Assembly (NCBI GenBank): GCA_030665795.1
Contig: DAOUZD010000046.1
Location: 1-6,328, forward strand
Direction: 5' to 3'
Source: Dehalococcoides sp.
GTDB taxonomy: Bacteria; Chloroflexota; Dehalococcoidia; Dehalococcoidales; RBG-16-60-22
Length of the DNA: 6,328 bases
The notes under the pieces were generated by a model that worked only from the letters and a program-made list of their open reading frames with translations, had not been told where the DNA came from and made no database searches. The position numbers were made by a program, and so were the translations under genes. This document shows positions 5,058 to 6,328 of the stretch, one piece after another (positions within the stretch are counted from its first letter, which is position 1; each line of letters begins with the position of its first letter).

Positions 5058-6328
5058 ATGAATAGCGCTAAAAATAAGAACCCTTTAAAAATCACCGATG
5101 TTACCTTCCGCGACGGACATCAATCCAATTTGGCCACCCGCATGCGAACTGAGGACATGCTGGGCATCGCTGAGGAGATGAACAAGGCGGGGTTCTACTC
5201 CATGGAGGTCTGGGGTGGTGCCACCTTCGATGTCGCTACCCGGTTTCTAAATGAAGACCCGTGGGACAGACCACGCTCCCTGAAGAAGCTGATGCCGGAC
5301 ACCCCCTTGCAGATGCTGCTTCGTGGGCAGAACCTGGTCGGCTATCGCAACTACGCTGATGATTTGGTGACCGCCTTTGTCCATCACGCTGCTGAGTGCG
5401 GGATTGACATCTTTCGGGTATTTGATGCCCTGAATGATGAGCGCAACCTCGAAACCTCTCTCAAAGCAATTAAAGAATGCGGTAAGCACGCCCAGCTTTC
5501 CATCTGCTACTCCCTCACCGAGCCCAAAATGGGCGGGGCGGTATTTAACCTTGATTATTATCTTAACAAAGCACGCCTTCTCGAAGATATGGGGGCGGAT
5601 AGCATATGCATCAAGGATATGGCCGGACTGATTGCCCCCGATGATGCCTATACCCTGGTTACGGCACTGAAGCAAATAGTGAAAATACCGATACAGCTAC
5701 ACACTCACTTCACCAGCGGTATGGGCGCAATGTCTTATCTCAAGGCGGTGGAAGCCGGGGTGGATGTTATTGATACCGCGCTGGCACCCTTCGCCCTGCG
5801 CTCATCAGAGCCCGCCGTTGAACCACTCGTCGCTGCCCTCAAAGGAACCGCCCGAGACCCCGGGCTGGACTTGGCTCACCTGCTCAAGTTGGGGGATTAT
5901 ATTGAGTCCATCGCTCCCAAGTATCGAGACTTCCTGAACCGCACTCGAATGTCAGTGATTGACACCAATGTCTTGGTGCACCAGATTCCGGGCGGTATGG
6001 TCTCCAACTTTGTCACTCAACTGCAGCAGTCTAACGCTCTGCACCGGATTCAGGAGGTATACGAAGAAGTAGCTAAAGTTCGCAAGGAGCTCGGTTACCC
6101 ACCTCTGGTAACGCCCACCAGCCAAATCGTGGGGGTTCAAGCGGTTCAGAACGTGCTGGCTGGCCGGTATAAACTGGTCTCAACCCAAGTAGGGGACTAC
6201 TGCTACGGACTATACGGCAAGCCACCGGCACCTATTGACCCTGAAGTACAGAAAATAGTGCTCAACTACCATAAGCGGCCACAAACTCCCGTAACTTGCC
6301 GCCCGGCTGATTTGCTTGAGCCAGAATT
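5058..6328 (+). CDS. biotin-dependent pyruvate/oxaloacetate carboxyltransferase subunit (PycB/OadA-like), partial, C-terminus outside window
   Basis: The carboxyltransferase domain moves CO2 between carboxybiotin and pyruvate/oxaloacetate, serving either pyruvate carboxylase (anaplerosis) or oxaloacetate decarboxylase. The visible 423 residues cover an alpha/beta barrel (about 10-300) and most of the following PYC_OADA conserved region. Metal and active-site landmarks are present: D14 in DVTFRDGHQS, the lysine expected to be carbamylated K186 in CIKDMAGL, and H215/H217 in LHTH. The DALND and GLYGKPPAPID motifs are also intact. At the position where relatives carry GGTSQP this protein has LRSSEP (247-252), so the catalytic threonine is replaced by S249. 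The ATG follows AGGGAGG (5043-5049) at 8 nt. Any C-terminal biotin-carrier domain (the AMKM motif) would lie beyond the edge, so PycB, OadA and a transcarboxylase 5S-type subunit cannot be told apart. It is divergent from the OFA-type MFS gene. Confidence 0.9.
   Translation, partial: MNSAKNKNPLKITDVTFRDGHQSNLATRMRTEDMLGIAEEMNKAGFYSMEVWGGATFDVATRFLNEDPWDRPRSLKKLMPDTPLQMLLRGQNLVGYRNYADDLVTAFVHHAAECGIDIFRVFDALNDERNLETSLKAIKECGKHAQLSICYSLTEPKMGGAVFNLDYYLNKARLLEDMGADSICIKDMAGLIAPDDAYTLVTALKQIVKIPIQLHTHFTSGMGAMSYLKAVEAGVDVIDTALAPFALRSSEPAVEPLVAALKGTARDPGLDLAHLLKLGDYIESIAPKYRDFLNRTRMSVIDTNVLVHQIPGGMVSNFVTQLQQSNALHRIQEVYEEVAKVRKELGYPPLVTPTSQIVGVQAVQNVLAGRYKLVSTQVGDYCYGLYGKPPAPIDPEVQKIVLNYHKRPQTPVTCRPADLLEPE

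Noticed and set aside
5247..5675. 142-codon open frame antisense to the carboxyltransferase gene
   Set aside because: It lies wholly inside a well-supported gene, has no Shine-Dalgarno or recognisable domain, and its composition is that of a reverse-strand shadow.
1..6328. tRNA, rRNA, CRISPR arrays, IS ends, attachment sites and riboswitches
   Set aside because: I read both strands for cloverleaf-like or repeat-spacer patterns, transposase motifs and long structured leaders and saw none; gene-free gaps are all shorter than 170 nt.

Overview
The window reads as an ordinary bacterial chromosome segment of moderate GC content, densely packed with complete-looking genes. Every gene has good sigma70-type promoter candidates or a Shine-Dalgarno sequence, and nothing points to phage, IS, plasmid or CRISPR content. 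No marker gene is present. The combination of a TM1367-like cyclophilin-fold protein, an OFA/MCT-type MFS carrier and a PycB/OadA-type carboxyltransferase would suit an anaerobic or subsurface lineage (Chloroflexi/Dehalococcoidia, Firmicutes or similar), but this taxonomic guess is weak inference.

Layout: (1) 1-629, minus strand: the N-terminal two thirds of a DMT/EamA-family transporter, cut by the left edge. (2) 630-796: a divergent intergenic region with one promoter candidate on each strand. (3) 797-2257, plus strand: a two-gene unit of a TM1367-like cyclophilin-fold protein and a D-2-hydroxyacid dehydrogenase, 30 nt apart, each with its own Shine-Dalgarno. (4) 2262-3455, minus strand: an MFS transporter that converges on the dehydrogenase with a 4-nt gap. 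(5) 3589-4875 (or 4920), minus strand: a second MFS transporter of the oxalate/formate-antiporter or monocarboxylate type. (6) 4921-5057: a second divergent promoter region. (7) 5058 to the right edge, plus strand: the carboxyltransferase subunit of a biotin-dependent pyruvate/oxaloacetate carboxylase or decarboxylase, cut by the right edge. No stretch longer than 170 nt lacks a gene.

Functionally the region looks like small organic-acid handling: two MFS carriers (one of monocarboxylate type), an enzyme that interconverts 2-hydroxy and 2-oxo acids, and a carboxyltransferase acting on pyruvate/oxaloacetate. That link is inferred from proximity; each block has its own promoter and substrates are not visible.

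The most interesting signals are at translation starts. Neither MFS gene has a convincing ATG/GTG/TTG start: one appears to begin at ATT and the other at CTG, each placed 7-8 nt after a good Shine-Dalgarno and downstream of a near-consensus promoter. Two enzymes also deviate at normally conserved sites: the dehydrogenase nucleotide-binding loop reads GxGxxP, and the carboxyltransferase has LRSSEP where relatives have GGTSQP. No previously undescribed multi-gene system could be demonstrated from the sequence alone.
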